The notes beneath the pieces were generated by a model. The model was given only the letters and a program-made list of their open reading frames with translations, ran no database searches and was not told where the DNA came from. Below, piece by piece: positions 7,700 to 16,568 of a stretch of DNA of 64,000 bases; the stretch's first letter is position 1, and every line of letters starts with the position of its first letter. Both the position numbers and the translations under genes were made by a program. The stretch is from Solimonas sp040066175 (GTDB lineage: Bacteria > Pseudomonadota > Gammaproteobacteria > Nevskiales > Nevskiaceae): positions 107,277 through 171,276 of the forward strand of contig NZ_JBEAAM010000007.1 of assembly GCF_040066175.1 (NCBI RefSeq), given 5' to 3'.

Positions 7700-10600
7700 G
7701 TGAACGAACCCGGCACGCTTCCCCCCGGCGCGCCCATCGCTCCAGCGCCACGACGGCACCCGGCAAGCTCCGGGCGTCGCCGGCTGCGCCTTGTTCTCGT
7801 CGCGGCGGGGCTGCTGGCGGTGGCGCTCGTGGCACTCGCCATCCGCGACGAACTGCGCAGCTCGCGGCTGCAGGCGCGCTACCTCGCCGGACTCGCCGCG
7901 GACCTCGGCTACCACGTCGAGCCGGGGCCGAGCCCGGCGATCCGTTTCCCCGACGACGGACCCTACGACCTGCGCCTGGGCTACAGCGCGCTGCCGCGCC
8001 TGCTGGCGCAGCTGGAAGCCCGTGACTACCGCATCGTCGCGCAGGCCCGGCAGTCGTCGACGATGCTGCGCCTGGCCGATCGCGGCCTGTTCCTGCCCTA
8101 CCACGAGAAGAGCGCCGCCGGCCTGAGCTTGCTCGATCGCCGCGGCACGCCGCTGTACGCGGCCTGGTATCCGCTGCGCCAGTACGCGGATTTCGGCGCG
8201 ATCCCGCCGCGGCTCGTCGCCAGCCTGCTGCACATCGAGAACCGCGGGCTGCTCGACGATGACCGGCCGACCCGCAACCCGGCGATCGACTGGGGGCGCC
8301 TGAGCCGTGCCGTGCTCGACCAACTGCTCAGCCGCTTCGACCCGGAACGCGCGACACCGGGCGGCAGCACGCTGGCGACCCAGATCGAGAAGTACCGCCA
8401 CTCCCCCGGCGGCCGCACCGACTCGCCGGCCGAGAAGCTGCGGCAGATGGCCTCGGCCTCGGTGCGCGCCTATCTCGACGGTGCGGACACACGCGCCGCG
8501 CGCCGGCGCATCGTCCTCGACTATCTCAACACCGTGCCGCTGGCCGCGCGCGCCGCGTTCGGCGAGGTCAACGGCATCGGTGACGGCCTGTGGGCCTGGT
8601 ACGGCCGCGATTTCGCCGAAATCAACCGCCTGCTCGCCGACGACGCCGGCGACCTCGCACAGCGCGCGCTCGCCTACAAGCAGGCGCTGTCGCTGCTCGT
8701 CGCGCAGCGCCGCCCGTCCTATTACCTGCTGCAAGGCGCCGCCGAGCTCGACGCCCTGACCGACGCCCATCTGCGCCTGCTCGCGGCCGAGGGCATCGTG
8801 CCGCCGGCGCTGCGCGACGCCGCGCTGGCGCAGAAGCTGCGCTTCGCCCCACCACCGAGCGAAGCGGCGCCCGCGTTCGTCGCGCTCAAGGCGCCCAACG
8901 CACTGCGCACGCAGCTCGCCGCCCAGCTGCGCAGCACCAGCCTCTACGACCTCGACCGGCTCGACCTGACCGCCACCGGAACCTTCGACGCCGCGCTGCA
9001 GGCGCGCATCACCGACGCGCTGCGCCAGCTGCGCACGCCGGAACGCGCCCGCACCAAGGGCCTGTATGGCGAACGCCTGCTGCGCGACGGCGACGATCCG
9101 GCGCGGCTCGTCGTCAGCTTCACGCTGTTCGAGCGCGGCACCGATCGCAACCGCCTGCTCGTGCAGACCGACAACGTCGATCAGCCCTTCGACCTCAACC
9201 AGGGTGCGCGGCTCGACCTCGGCTCGACGGCCAAGCTGCGCACCCTCGCCACCTACCTGGAGATCGTCGCCGAGCTGCATGCGCGCCACGCCGGACAGAC
9301 GGCGGACGCGCTGCGCCAGGCACCGCGCCACGACCGCGACGCGCTCGGCGCCTGGGCGCTGGACTATCTGGCCGCGGCGCAGGACCGCAGCCTGGACGCC
9401 ATGCTCGATGCGGCGATGGAGCGCCGCTATTCGGCCAGCCCGGCGACGCAGTTCTTCACCGGCGGCGGCCAGCACAGCTTCTCCAACTTCGATCCGGCCG
9501 ACGACGGCCGCGTGCTCACGGTGCGCGAAGCCTTCCGCCGCTCGGTCAACCTGGTGTTCATCCGCCTGATGCGCGACATCGTCGCCTACGCGATGTACCA
9601 GCCCGAAGGCGCCGCCGCGCAGCTGCTCGAAGACGCCGGTGATCCGCTGCGCCAGGATTACCTCGCCCGCTTCGCCGACCGCGAAGGCCGCCAGTTCCTC
9701 GCGCGCTTCTTCCGCAAGTACCGCGGCAAGAGTGCGGACGAGGCATTGGAACTGTTGCTGCAGGGCGTGTCGCGCACGCCCAGCCGCACGGCCATGGCGA
9801 TCCTGAGCGTGCGACCCGAACTGGACTTCGCGGGCTTCGCCGCGCTGATGCGCGAGCATCTGGCCGAGCAGACACTCGGCGACGCCGCCCTGCGCGAGCT
9901 GTATCGGCGCTACGCGCCGGAACGCCATCCCCTCGCCGACCGCGGCTATCTGGCCGGCGTGCATCCCCTGGAACTGTGGCTGGTCGCCCATCTGCGCGCG
10001 CACCCCCACGCCGGCCTCGCCGAAGTCACCGCTGCCAGCCACGCCGAGCGTCAGGACGTGTACGGCTGGCTGTTCCGCACCGGCCGCCGCGCCGCGCAGG
10101 ACGTGCGCATCCGCACGATGATGGAAACCGAGGCCTTCGAGGACATCCTGCAGCGCTGGCGCCGGCTCGGCTACCCGTTCGAGTCGCTGACACCGTCCTA
10201 TGCCAGCGCCATCGGGGCCTCCGGCGACCGGCCCGCGGCGCTCGCCGAGCTGATCGGCATCATCGTCAACGACGGCCTGCGCCTGCCGTCGGTGCGCATC
10301 GAACGGCTGCGTTTCGCCACCGGCACGCCCTACGACACCGAGCTGGAACGCGTGCCCGCGCCGGCCGAACGCGTGCTGCCGGTGGCCGTCGCGCGAGCGC
10401 TGCGTGCCGCGCTGATCGACGTCGTCGAAGAAGGGACCGCGCGCCGGCTCAAGGGCGGCTTCAAGCGCGACGGCCGCCCCCTGCCGGTGGGCGGCAAGAC
10501 CGGCACTGGCGACCACCGCTATGAAATCCACAGCCGCGGTGGCCGCGTCGTCACCTCGCGCGTCGTCAGCCGCTCGGCGACCTTCGTGTTCATGATCGAC

Positions 10601-10762
10601 GACCGCTGGTTCGGCAGCCTCACCGCCTACGTCCCGGGCGCCGACGCGGCGCGCTACAGCTTCACCAGCGCGCTGCCGGTGCAGTTCCTGCGCGCGCTCG
10701 CCGACGACCTGCTGCCGCTGCTCGACGAAGCCGCGCCTTCACCCCCTGAAGGAGCGCGCTGA
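7700..10762 (+). CDS. Large diverged bifunctional penicillin-binding protein (GT51 transglycosylase + transpeptidase)
   Basis: A 1020-residue protein with a short cytoplasmic tail and one membrane anchor (about 27-47). The GT51 glycan-polymerase domain shows Glu180 in LHIENR, the usual catalytic position, and a GGSTLATQIEK segment that replaces the canonical GGSTITQQL. The transpeptidase domain has S-T-A-K (Ser509 nucleophile, Lys512), an S-V-N triad in RRSVNLVF and K-T-G at 933-935. It is longer than PBP1a/b and has extra sequence between the SxxK and KTG motifs. It probably synthesises or crosslinks peptidoglycan in the periplasm. Family membership is strong; the specific role is unknown. 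The stop lies 2 bases from that of the convergent small exported protein. Confidence 0.85.
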   Translation: MNEPGTLPPGAPIAPAPRRHPASSGRRRLRLVLVAAGLLAVALVALAIRDELRSSRLQARYLAGLAADLGYHVEPGPSPAIRFPDDGPYDLRLGYSALPRLLAQLEARDYRIVAQARQSSTMLRLADRGLFLPYHEKSAAGLSLLDRRGTPLYAAWYPLRQYADFGAIPPRLVASLLHIENRGLLDDDRPTRNPAIDWGRLSRAVLDQLLSRFDPERATPGGSTLATQIEKYRHSPGGRTDSPAEKLRQMASASVRAYLDGADTRAARRRIVLDYLNTVPLAARAAFGEVNGIGDGLWAWYGRDFAEINRLLADDAGDLAQRALAYKQALSLLVAQRRPSYYLLQGAAELDALTDAHLRLLAAEGIVPPALRDAALAQKLRFAPPPSEAAPAFVALKAPNALRTQLAAQLRSTSLYDLDRLDLTATGTFDAALQARITDALRQLRTPERARTKGLYGERLLRDGDDPARLVVSFTLFERGTDRNRLLVQTDNVDQPFDLNQGARLDLGSTAKLRTLATYLEIVAELHARHAGQTADALRQAPRHDRDALGAWALDYLAAAQDRSLDAMLDAAMERRYSASPATQFFTGGGQHSFSNFDPADDGRVLTVREAFRRSVNLVFIRLMRDIVAYAMYQPEGAAAQLLEDAGDPLRQDYLARFADREGRQFLARFFRKYRGKSADEALELLLQGVSRTPSRTAMAILSVRPELDFAGFAALMREHLAEQTLGDAALRELYRRYAPERHPLADRGYLAGVHPLELWLVAHLRAHPHAGLAEVTAASHAERQDVYGWLFRTGRRAAQDVRIRTMMETEAFEDILQRWRRLGYPFESLTPSYASAIGASGDRPAALAELIGIIVNDGLRLPSVRIERLRFATGTPYDTELERVPAPAERVLPVAVARALRAALIDVVEEGTARRLKGGFKRDGRPLPVGGKTGTGDHRYEIHSRGGRVVTSRVVSRSATFVFMIDDRWFGSLTAYVPGADAARYSFTSALPVQFLRALADDLLPLLDEAAPSPPEGAR

Positions 10763-10764
10763 AG

Positions 10765-11307
10765 CTACTGCGCGGTCTCCGCCTGCGAGACTTCGGCCGC
10801 TACCGGCGTCACTGCCTCGATGTACGGCACGCGCACGTCGTCGAGACCAGCGCGCATCGCCTCCTGCGCCGCCTGCGGCAGCCGTTCGAGATCGCGGCGG
10901 CGGTAAGGCCGCTGCGCGCAGCCGCGCTCGTAATCGAGCTTGACCGCGTTGATCGACGCGATCTCGCCGCGGAGCTGCTCGATGCGCGCGTTGAAGGCGG
11001 TTGCCTCGGCGCTCAGCTGCTGGCGGCGGTCGCTCAGGGCCAGACGCTGCGCCAGGTCACCACGATCCGGCGTCGCCGCATCGGCCTCGATCCGGCGCCG
11101 GCGCTCGTCGATGCGACCGCGCTGCGCATCGAGCCGCGCGCTGTCGGCCAGGATGCGCGCGGACTCGGCGCGCAACTGCTGCACCTGTTGCGCGCAGCGC
11201 GCCAGTTCCGCCGCCGACAGCGGCTCGCCCGATCCATCCTGCGCGGCCGCAGGCCCGAGGCCGATGATGAGCGCCAACGCCATGCTCGTGAACCACGCTG
11301 TCTTCAT
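10765..11307 (-). CDS. Small exported coiled-coil protein of unknown function
   Basis: A 180-residue protein. The chosen ATG gives a classical signal peptide (MKTAWFTSMALALIIGLG, then AAA-Q, cleavage near residue 22). A longer reading from upstream would bury this signal. The mature part is Ala/Arg/Gln/Glu-rich with heptad-like helices (about residues 35-130) and two cysteines that could pair in the periplasm. No catalytic motif is recognised. It is convergent with the penicillin-binding protein. A periplasmic structural or adaptor role is possible but unproven. Confidence 0.6.
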   Translation of the reverse strand: MKTAWFTSMALALIIGLGPAAAQDGSGEPLSAAELARCAQQVQQLRAESARILADSARLDAQRGRIDERRRRIEADAATPDRGDLAQRLALSDRRQQLSAEATAFNARIEQLRGEIASINAVKLDYERGCAQRPYRRRDLERLPQAAQEAMRAGLDDVRVPYIEAVTPVAAEVSQAETAQ

Positions 11308-11471
11308 GATCTGTCGCCAGGGATCGCGGACCGCCGGACCGGTCCGCCGCACACTCTAATCCGAAGCGCATCGCGGCGCCCTTGCCGGCGGTCGTCGCCG
11401 TGCTGGCCCAGGTTCGTGAATCCGGGCATGCTGCCGCGGACGTATTCGCCGGCACGCCCTACGCACGCCTC

Positions 11472-11885
11472 ATGCGCTACGACCACATTCCCGCCCGCAC
11501 GGTCCGCTTCTGGGCCTGGCTCGATTCCGCCGTGACCTGGATGCTGGCGCTGCCGCCGCTGGCGCCCCAGTTCATCGCGACGCTGTACTGGCTCAACGGC
11601 CTGCTCGGCGGCAACCCGGTCGCCCCGACCTTCGAGCCGATCCATCTGCTGTTCGTCTGCCTCACCGGCGCGCTGGTCAGCGTCTGGGTCGTCGCGCGCC
11701 TGCTGCATCCGGTCGGCTTGTTCGCGGTGATCGACGGCTGGGCACGGCTCTACGTCGCCCTCGTGCTGGTGTGGTTCATCGTCGGCCTGGGCGGACCGCC
11801 GGTGCTGTGGCTGTTCGTGTTCACCGAAGGCGCCGGCACCGTCGCCCAGCTGCGCGCCGCCTACCGGTCCCGCGGTCCGGCATGA
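11472..11885 (+). CDS. Small polytopic inner-membrane protein, unknown function
   Basis: A 137-residue protein with hydrophobic segments near 17-40, 60-80 and 93-112, giving three or four predicted membrane spans. The ATG giving MRYDHIPARTVRF is preferred. An in-frame TTG 90 bases upstream would add a stretch that resembles neither a signal nor a domain. Codon use is strongly GC-ended like its neighbours. No domain is recognised. It lies between the divergent exported coiled-coil protein and the convergent molybdopterin oxidoreductase. Confidence 0.55.
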   Translation: MRYDHIPARTVRFWAWLDSAVTWMLALPPLAPQFIATLYWLNGLLGGNPVAPTFEPIHLLFVCLTGALVSVWVVARLLHPVGLFAVIDGWARLYVALVLVWFIVGLGGPPVLWLFVFTEGAGTVAQLRAAYRSRGPA

Positions 11886-11913
11886 AGGCTGGTCGATCGG
11901 CGATCGGCTATGC

Positions 11914-14109
11914 TTAGGCAGCCCGCGCCGCCGCCCGTCCCGCGGATTCCACGGTCACCGCCACGCCGTTGAGTGCGGCATTGCCGGAGAGCCGATCCAG
12001 GTAACGGTCATCGGTCAGGTCGTTGACGCTCTGCCCCGCGTGCTCGCGGGCGATGCGCTGCTGCACGCCGGGACGCGCGTGACCCCAGCCGTGCGGCAGG
12101 GAGACGACGCCGCGCATGATGGCGTCGGTGGCCTGGACCTCGATATCGACGCTGCCGACACGCGAGCTGACGCGGACCGTCTGGCCGTCGGTCAGGCCGC
12201 GTGCGGCGAGATCCTGCGGGTGCATGAACAGCTGGTGGCGCGGCTTGCCCTTGACCAGGCGCTGGGCGTTGTGCATCCACGAATTGTTGCTGCGCACGTG
12301 GCGGCGGCCGATCAGCCACAGCTCGCCGGCCTGCGGCGCGCGCGCCTGCTGTTCGGCCAGCACGCGGTCGTAGCGCGCGATCTCGGCAGTCAGCGCGTCG
12401 TTGAGACAATGGATGCGCTTGTCCCGGGTGAACAGGCGCCTGGGCAGCTCGGGCTGCAGCGGTCCGAGGTCGATGCCGTGCGGCGCGGCCCTGAGTTTGG
12501 CGAGGGTGAGCTTGTGCGCGGAGTTCTTGCCGTAGGCGCCGTTGCGGATGGCAAGATCCAGCATCCGGTGCGGTGGCATGCGCATCATGATCCCGTCCTT
12601 GATGCGCGAGGTCAGGCGCTGCAGCAGCGGCTTGCGCGCATCCGGCTGCAGGCGCGCGCGCAGACGGCGGCCGAGCTGCGTGAAGATCTCCCAGTCGTGC
12701 AGCGCGCCCTGCGGTTTGGGGAAGATCGCCGGACTGTACTTGGCGGTGTTCCGCACCGCGAAGTGGTGGAAGATGATGTCGTAGTGGTCGTGCTCCAGAC
12801 CACCGGTCGGCGGCAGGATGTAGTGCGCGAAGCGCGTGGTCTCGTTGCGGTAATAGTCCACGGACACCATGAAGTCGAGCGCGCCCAGCGCCGTTTCGAG
12901 CTGGCGGCCGTTGGGCGTGGACAGCACCGGGTTGCCGGCGATGGTGATCAGCGCCCGCACCTGTCCGTCACCCGGCGTGAGGATCTCCTCGGCCAGCGCG
13001 GCGACCGGCAGCTCGCCGCCGAATTCCGGCAGGCCGCGCACGCGCGACTTCCACACCGCGTAGTGGCCCGGCTTGGAGCCCGGCCCCTTCACCAGGTCCA
13101 TCGCCGGACGCGGGAACATCATGCCGCCCTCGCGGTCGAGATTGCCGGTGGCGATGTTGAGCATCGCCAGCGCCCACTGGCACAGTGTGCCGTGCGCCTG
13201 CGTCGATACCCCCATGCGACCATAGGCCGCCGCGGCGCCGGTCGCGGCGAACTCGCGCGCGATGCGGCGGATCGTTCCGGCGTCGATGCCGGTCACCGCC
13301 GCGGCGCGCTCCGGCGTGAATGGCCGTACCGCCTCGGCGACCCGATCGAGGCCGTCGCTGAACTCGGCCAAGCGGCCCGGCTGCGCGAGGTCCTCGGCAA
13401 AGATCGTGTTCAGCAGGGCCAAAAGCAGCGCGGCGTCGGCGCCGGGCCGGATGAAGTGGTGCTCGTCGGCGACTTCCGCGGTCTCGGTGCGGCGCGGGTC
13501 GATCAGCACCAGCTTGCCGCCGCGCGCCTGCATCGCCTTGAGCCGGTTGCGGAAGTCCGGCACCGTCCACAGGCTGCCGTTCGACGCCATCGGGTTGGCG
13601 CCGAGCATCAGGATGTAGCGGCTGCGGTCGATGTCCGGCACCGAGATCGCGAGCTGGTGCCCGTACAGCCAGTAGGCGACGAGCTGGTGCGGCAGCTGAT
13701 CGACCGAGGTCGCGGAATAGCGGCTGCGCGTCTTCAGCGGGCCGAGGAACGCGCTGCTGTGGGTCAGGTTGCCCCAGTTGTGCACGCTCGGATTGCCCAG
13801 GTAGGCGGCGATGCTGTTGGCGCCATGCGTGGCGTGGATCGTGGCGAGGCGGTCGGCGATGTCGTCGAAGGCCTCGTCCCAGCCGACCTCGACCCAGGAC
13901 TCGCCGACCCGCTTCTGTGGCCGGCGCAGGCGGTCGGGGTCTTCATGGAGGTCCTGCAGCGCGACCGCCTTGGGACAGATGTGCCCGCGCGACAGCGGAT
14001 CGGCGGCGTCGCCCTTGATCGAGACGATGTGTCCCTCGCGGACCTTGAACTCCAGGCCGCAGATCGCCTCGCACAGGTTGCAGGCACCGTAATGGGTCCG
14101 TTCGCTCAT
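11914..14109 (-). CDS. Molybdopterin-dependent oxidoreductase, catalytic subunit, single-gene form
   Basis: A 731-residue member of the DMSO-reductase superfamily. An N-terminal [4Fe-4S] motif has Cys10, Cys13, Cys17 and Cys45. Molybdopterin-binding segments follow, including LGANPMASNG and VLIDPRRTETA. At the usual Mo-ligand region the sequence reads YSATSVDQLP (131-140), with serines and Asp but no Cys or selenocysteine. There is no twin-arginine signal, so it is probably cytoplasmic. No electron-transfer or membrane subunit is adjacent. The ATG giving MSERTHYGAC is preferred over an upstream in-frame start because it places the iron-sulphur motif at the usual position. The substrate is unknown. 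Confidence 0.85.
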   Translation of the reverse strand: MSERTHYGACNLCEAICGLEFKVREGHIVSIKGDAADPLSRGHICPKAVALQDLHEDPDRLRRPQKRVGESWVEVGWDEAFDDIADRLATIHATHGANSIAAYLGNPSVHNWGNLTHSSAFLGPLKTRSRYSATSVDQLPHQLVAYWLYGHQLAISVPDIDRSRYILMLGANPMASNGSLWTVPDFRNRLKAMQARGGKLVLIDPRRTETAEVADEHHFIRPGADAALLLALLNTIFAEDLAQPGRLAEFSDGLDRVAEAVRPFTPERAAAVTGIDAGTIRRIAREFAATGAAAAYGRMGVSTQAHGTLCQWALAMLNIATGNLDREGGMMFPRPAMDLVKGPGSKPGHYAVWKSRVRGLPEFGGELPVAALAEEILTPGDGQVRALITIAGNPVLSTPNGRQLETALGALDFMVSVDYYRNETTRFAHYILPPTGGLEHDHYDIIFHHFAVRNTAKYSPAIFPKPQGALHDWEIFTQLGRRLRARLQPDARKPLLQRLTSRIKDGIMMRMPPHRMLDLAIRNGAYGKNSAHKLTLAKLRAAPHGIDLGPLQPELPRRLFTRDKRIHCLNDALTAEIARYDRVLAEQQARAPQAGELWLIGRRHVRSNNSWMHNAQRLVKGKPRHQLFMHPQDLAARGLTDGQTVRVSSRVGSVDIEVQATDAIMRGVVSLPHGWGHARPGVQQRIAREHAGQSVNDLTDDRYLDRLSGNAALNGVAVTVESAGRAAARAA

Positions 14110-14210
14110 GGCTCGCCGCTCTCCTCGGGATGCGCCTGTGCCGCCGATCATACGCCCGGCGCGGCGATCAAACCGATTACCATGCACGTCATCACCCGAA
14201 GGAGCCGGCC

Positions 14211-15533
14211 ATGCTGATCACCAATGCCCACATCATCAACGAGGAGCACGAGATCGCGGCCGACGTGCTGATCAGGAACGGACGCATCGAGAAGATCGCC
14301 AGGCAGATCACCGCGCCGGCCGGCACCGTGATCTATGACGCGAAGGGTCAGTGGCTGCTGCCCGGGCTGATCGACGACCAGGTGCACTTCCGCGAGCCGG
14401 GCCTGACGCACAAGGGTGATCTCCATTCGGAATCGCGTGCGGCGGTCGCCGGCGGCGTGACGACCTACTTCGACATGCCCAACAACAAGCCGACGATCTC
14501 CACGCGGGCGCTGCTCGCCGAGAAATATGCCGCTGCGCAGGGGCGCAGCTTCGCCAACTACGCGTTCTACTTCGGCGCCGCCAACGACAACCTGGCCGAG
14601 ATCGAGGCCCTGCAACGGGATGAGGCCTGCGCGCTCAAGGTGTTCATGGGCGCCTCGACCGGCAACATGCTGGTCGATGATCCCAAGGTGCTGGAGGGCA
14701 TCTTCGCGCGCTGCCCGCTGATCGTGGTCACGCACTGCGAGGACACGCCGACGATCAAGCTCAACGAGGACGCCGCGCGCGCGAAGTACGGCGAGGACGT
14801 CCCGGCCTGGGAGCATCCGAACATCCGCTCGGTCGAGGCCTGCTACAAGTCCACCGAGCTGGCGGTGGGGCTGGCGAAGAAGCACGGCACGCAGCTGCAC
14901 GTGCTACACCTGACCACCGCGCGCGAACTGGAGTTCTTCACTGCCGGGCCGATGGCGAACAAGCAGATCACCGTCGAAGCCTGCGTGCATCACTTGGCGA
15001 TGGACGCACGTGACTACGCCGCGCTCGGCAATCTGATCAAGTGCAACCCGGCGATCAAGACGCCGGAGGACCGCAAGGCCCTGGTGCAGGCGGTGATGCA
15101 GGACCGCATCGACATCATCGCCACCGACCACGCGCCGCACACCGCCGAGGAAAAGGCGCAGAGCTACTTCAAGGCACCATCCGGCCTGCCGCTGGTGCAG
15201 CACTCGCTGCTGATGCTGATCGACCTGGTCAAGAAGGGCGAGATGAACATGCGCACCGTCGTCCACAAGGCCTGCCATGCGACGGCCGAGCGTTTCGGCA
15301 TCCGCGACCGCGGCTACGTGCGCGAGGGCTACTGGGCCGATCTGGTGCTCGTGGACCCGCACGGCGAGACCCGCGTGCACAAGTCCAACGTGCTGTACAA
15401 GTGCGGCTGGTCGCCGCTGGAGGGCCGCACGCTGCCCGCCCGCGTCGTCGCCACCTGGGTCAACGGCGAGATCGTTTACGAGAACGGTGCGGTGAATCCG
15501 CAGCCGCGCGGACAGCGGGTGCGCTTTGCCTGA
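14211..15533 (+). CDS. pyrC: Dihydroorotase (amidohydrolase, DDQVHFREPG subgroup)
   Basis: A 440-residue metal-dependent amidohydrolase likely cyclising carbamoyl-aspartate to dihydroorotate in pyrimidine synthesis. It has DDQVHFREPG at residues 55-64, a VTHCED segment, LHLTTARE and DHAPHT. A Lys in ALKVFMGAST is the candidate carbamylated metal ligand. The first His of the usual H-x-H is Gln57, a variant I recognise from a dihydroorotase subgroup known in Bacteroidetes. The ATG is preceded by GAAGGAG at good spacing. It is divergent from the molybdoenzyme, and tag begins 1 base after its stop. Hydantoinase-type activity is a less likely alternative. Confidence 0.85.
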   Translation: MLITNAHIINEEHEIAADVLIRNGRIEKIARQITAPAGTVIYDAKGQWLLPGLIDDQVHFREPGLTHKGDLHSESRAAVAGGVTTYFDMPNNKPTISTRALLAEKYAAAQGRSFANYAFYFGAANDNLAEIEALQRDEACALKVFMGASTGNMLVDDPKVLEGIFARCPLIVVTHCEDTPTIKLNEDAARAKYGEDVPAWEHPNIRSVEACYKSTELAVGLAKKHGTQLHVLHLTTARELEFFTAGPMANKQITVEACVHHLAMDARDYAALGNLIKCNPAIKTPEDRKALVQAVMQDRIDIIATDHAPHTAEEKAQSYFKAPSGLPLVQHSLLMLIDLVKKGEMNMRTVVHKACHATAERFGIRDRGYVREGYWADLVLVDPHGETRVHKSNVLYKCGWSPLEGRTLPARVVATWVNGEIVYENGAVNPQPRGQRVRFA

Positions 15534-15534
15534 C

Positions 15535-16098
15535 ATGGAGCGCTGCCCCTGGTCCACCGCCACGCCCGAATACCGCGCCTACCACGATTACGAATGGGGC
15601 GTACCGCAACGCGACGACCGCGTGCTGTTCGAGTTCCTGGTGCTGGAAGGGGCGCAGGCGGGGCTGTCCTGGCGCACGATCCTGGAGAAGCGTGACGGCT
15701 ACCGGCGCGCGTTCGCGGACTTCGATCCGGCCAGCGTCGCGCGTTACTCCGACGCGAAGCTGGAGAAGCTGATGCTCGACCCGGGCATCGTCCGCAACCG
15801 GCTGAAGGTCTGGTCGGCGCGGACCAATGCGCGCGCATTCCTGCAGGTGCAGGCGGAGTTCGGCAGTTTTGCGGACTACCTGTGGGGCTTCGTCGATGGC
15901 GAACCGGTCGTCAACCGCTTCCGCTCGATGAAGGACGTGCCGGCGAAGACCGAGCTGTCGGACCGGATCAGCAAGGACCTGCTCCGGCGCGGCTTCAAGT
16001 TCGTCGGCTCGACGATCGTCTACTCGTACCTGCAGGCGATGGGCGTGGTCAACGACCACCTCGTGAGCTGTCCGCGGCACCGCGAACTCGCCGGCTGA
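15535..16098 (+). CDS. tag: DNA-3-methyladenine glycosylase I
   Basis: A 187-residue helix-hairpin-helix DNA glycosylase that excises 3-methyladenine from alkylated DNA. The zinc-snap ligands are at the same numbers as in E. coli Tag: Cys4, His17, His175 and Cys179. The catalytic Glu38 is also conserved. This exact match fixes the ATG; an in-frame TTG three codons earlier would break it. It probably shares the transcript of the upstream dihydroorotase. Confidence 0.96.
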   Translation: MERCPWSTATPEYRAYHDYEWGVPQRDDRVLFEFLVLEGAQAGLSWRTILEKRDGYRRAFADFDPASVARYSDAKLEKLMLDPGIVRNRLKVWSARTNARAFLQVQAEFGSFADYLWGFVDGEPVVNRFRSMKDVPAKTELSDRISKDLLRRGFKFVGSTIVYSYLQAMGVVNDHLVSCPRHRELAG

Positions 16099-16168
16099 CA
16101 CCGTCGGTCCGCGCGGCGCTGCCGCTGGGCGCGCGCCCCCTGTGTAAAGGTCGGCGGCGTCCGATCTT

Positions 16169-16182
16169 CTGACGCAGATCAA
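16169..16182 (+). promoter_or_regulatory. FNR/Anr-like half-conserved operator
   Basis: CTGACGCAGATCAA resembles the FNR consensus TTGAT-N4-ATCAA. The downstream half-site is perfect and the upstream half carries two changes. It shares 14 bases (GACGCAGATCAATG) with the better site upstream of the ATPase operon. It lies about 80 bases before the small unknown gene, but no convincing -10 element sits at the expected distance, so the call is weak. Confidence 0.35.
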
Positions 16183-16261
16183 TGTCGGCCCGCGGCCCGG
16201 TGGGCACGCTGGCACGCATCGGAACTGGATACGCCACCGCATCGCTCAGCAGAGTCAGGTC

Positions 16262-16486
16262 ATGGACATCGACGTCATCACGACTGCGCCGGAACACCAC
16301 TCGCCCGCCGACGAGCTGACGCTGGTCGATGTCGATCAGCGCGGCGTCTGGCTGTTCGCGCCGGATGGCGGATCCGTCGGCCTGAGCTGGGACGAACTGC
16401 GCGCCGAGGCCGAATCGCGCGAACCTTCGGCGCTGTTCTTCCGCGATCTGCTGGCCCGCGCCGAATCCTGGCGCAAAGCCGCCTGA
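16262..16486 (+). CDS. Small acidic protein of unknown function
   Basis: A 74-residue cytoplasmic-type protein with no signal or membrane segment. The first half alternates beta-like segments around VDVDQRGVWLFAPDGG. The second half is a helix rich in Glu, Arg and Ala. Codon third positions are strongly G/C like the neighbours, supporting a real gene. The ribosome site is weak. It stands alone between tag and the copper-regulator promoter, with an FNR-like sequence upstream. I do not recognise the family. Confidence 0.5.
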   Translation: MDIDVITTAPEHHSPADELTLVDVDQRGVWLFAPDGGSVGLSWDELRAEAESREPSALFFRDLLARAESWRKAA

Positions 16487-16506
16487 ATCCGCTTTGTTGC
16501 CGACGC

Positions 16507-16538
16507 TTGACTCTGGACCTTGGTCCAGGGTTTAGCAT
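16507..16538 (+). promoter_or_regulatory. MerR-type promoter and operator of the copper operon
   Basis: A -35 element TTGACT is followed by the dyad CTGGACC-TT-GGTCCAG (16513-16528) and a -10 element TTAGCA or TAGCAT. The spacer is 19 or 20 bases, longer than normal. This is the hallmark of promoters activated by MerR-family regulators, which twist the DNA to realign the two elements. It lies directly upstream of the MerR-family gene, implying autoregulation and metal induction of the ATPase. Confidence 0.85.
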
Positions 16539-16568
16539 GCTTCGCAAGCCCGATTGCGGAGCATGTGT

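Noticed and set aside
7421..10531. A reverse-strand open frame of over 1000 codons antisense to the penicillin-binding protein
   Set aside because: In high-GC DNA, frames antisense to real genes stay open by chance. The translation is low-complexity and matches no family, while the plus strand carries a full set of catalytic motifs.
12040..14217. A 725-codon plus-strand frame over the molybdoenzyme gene
   Set aside because: It is the shadow of a clear catalytic subunit on the other strand and has compositional bias without recognisable domains.
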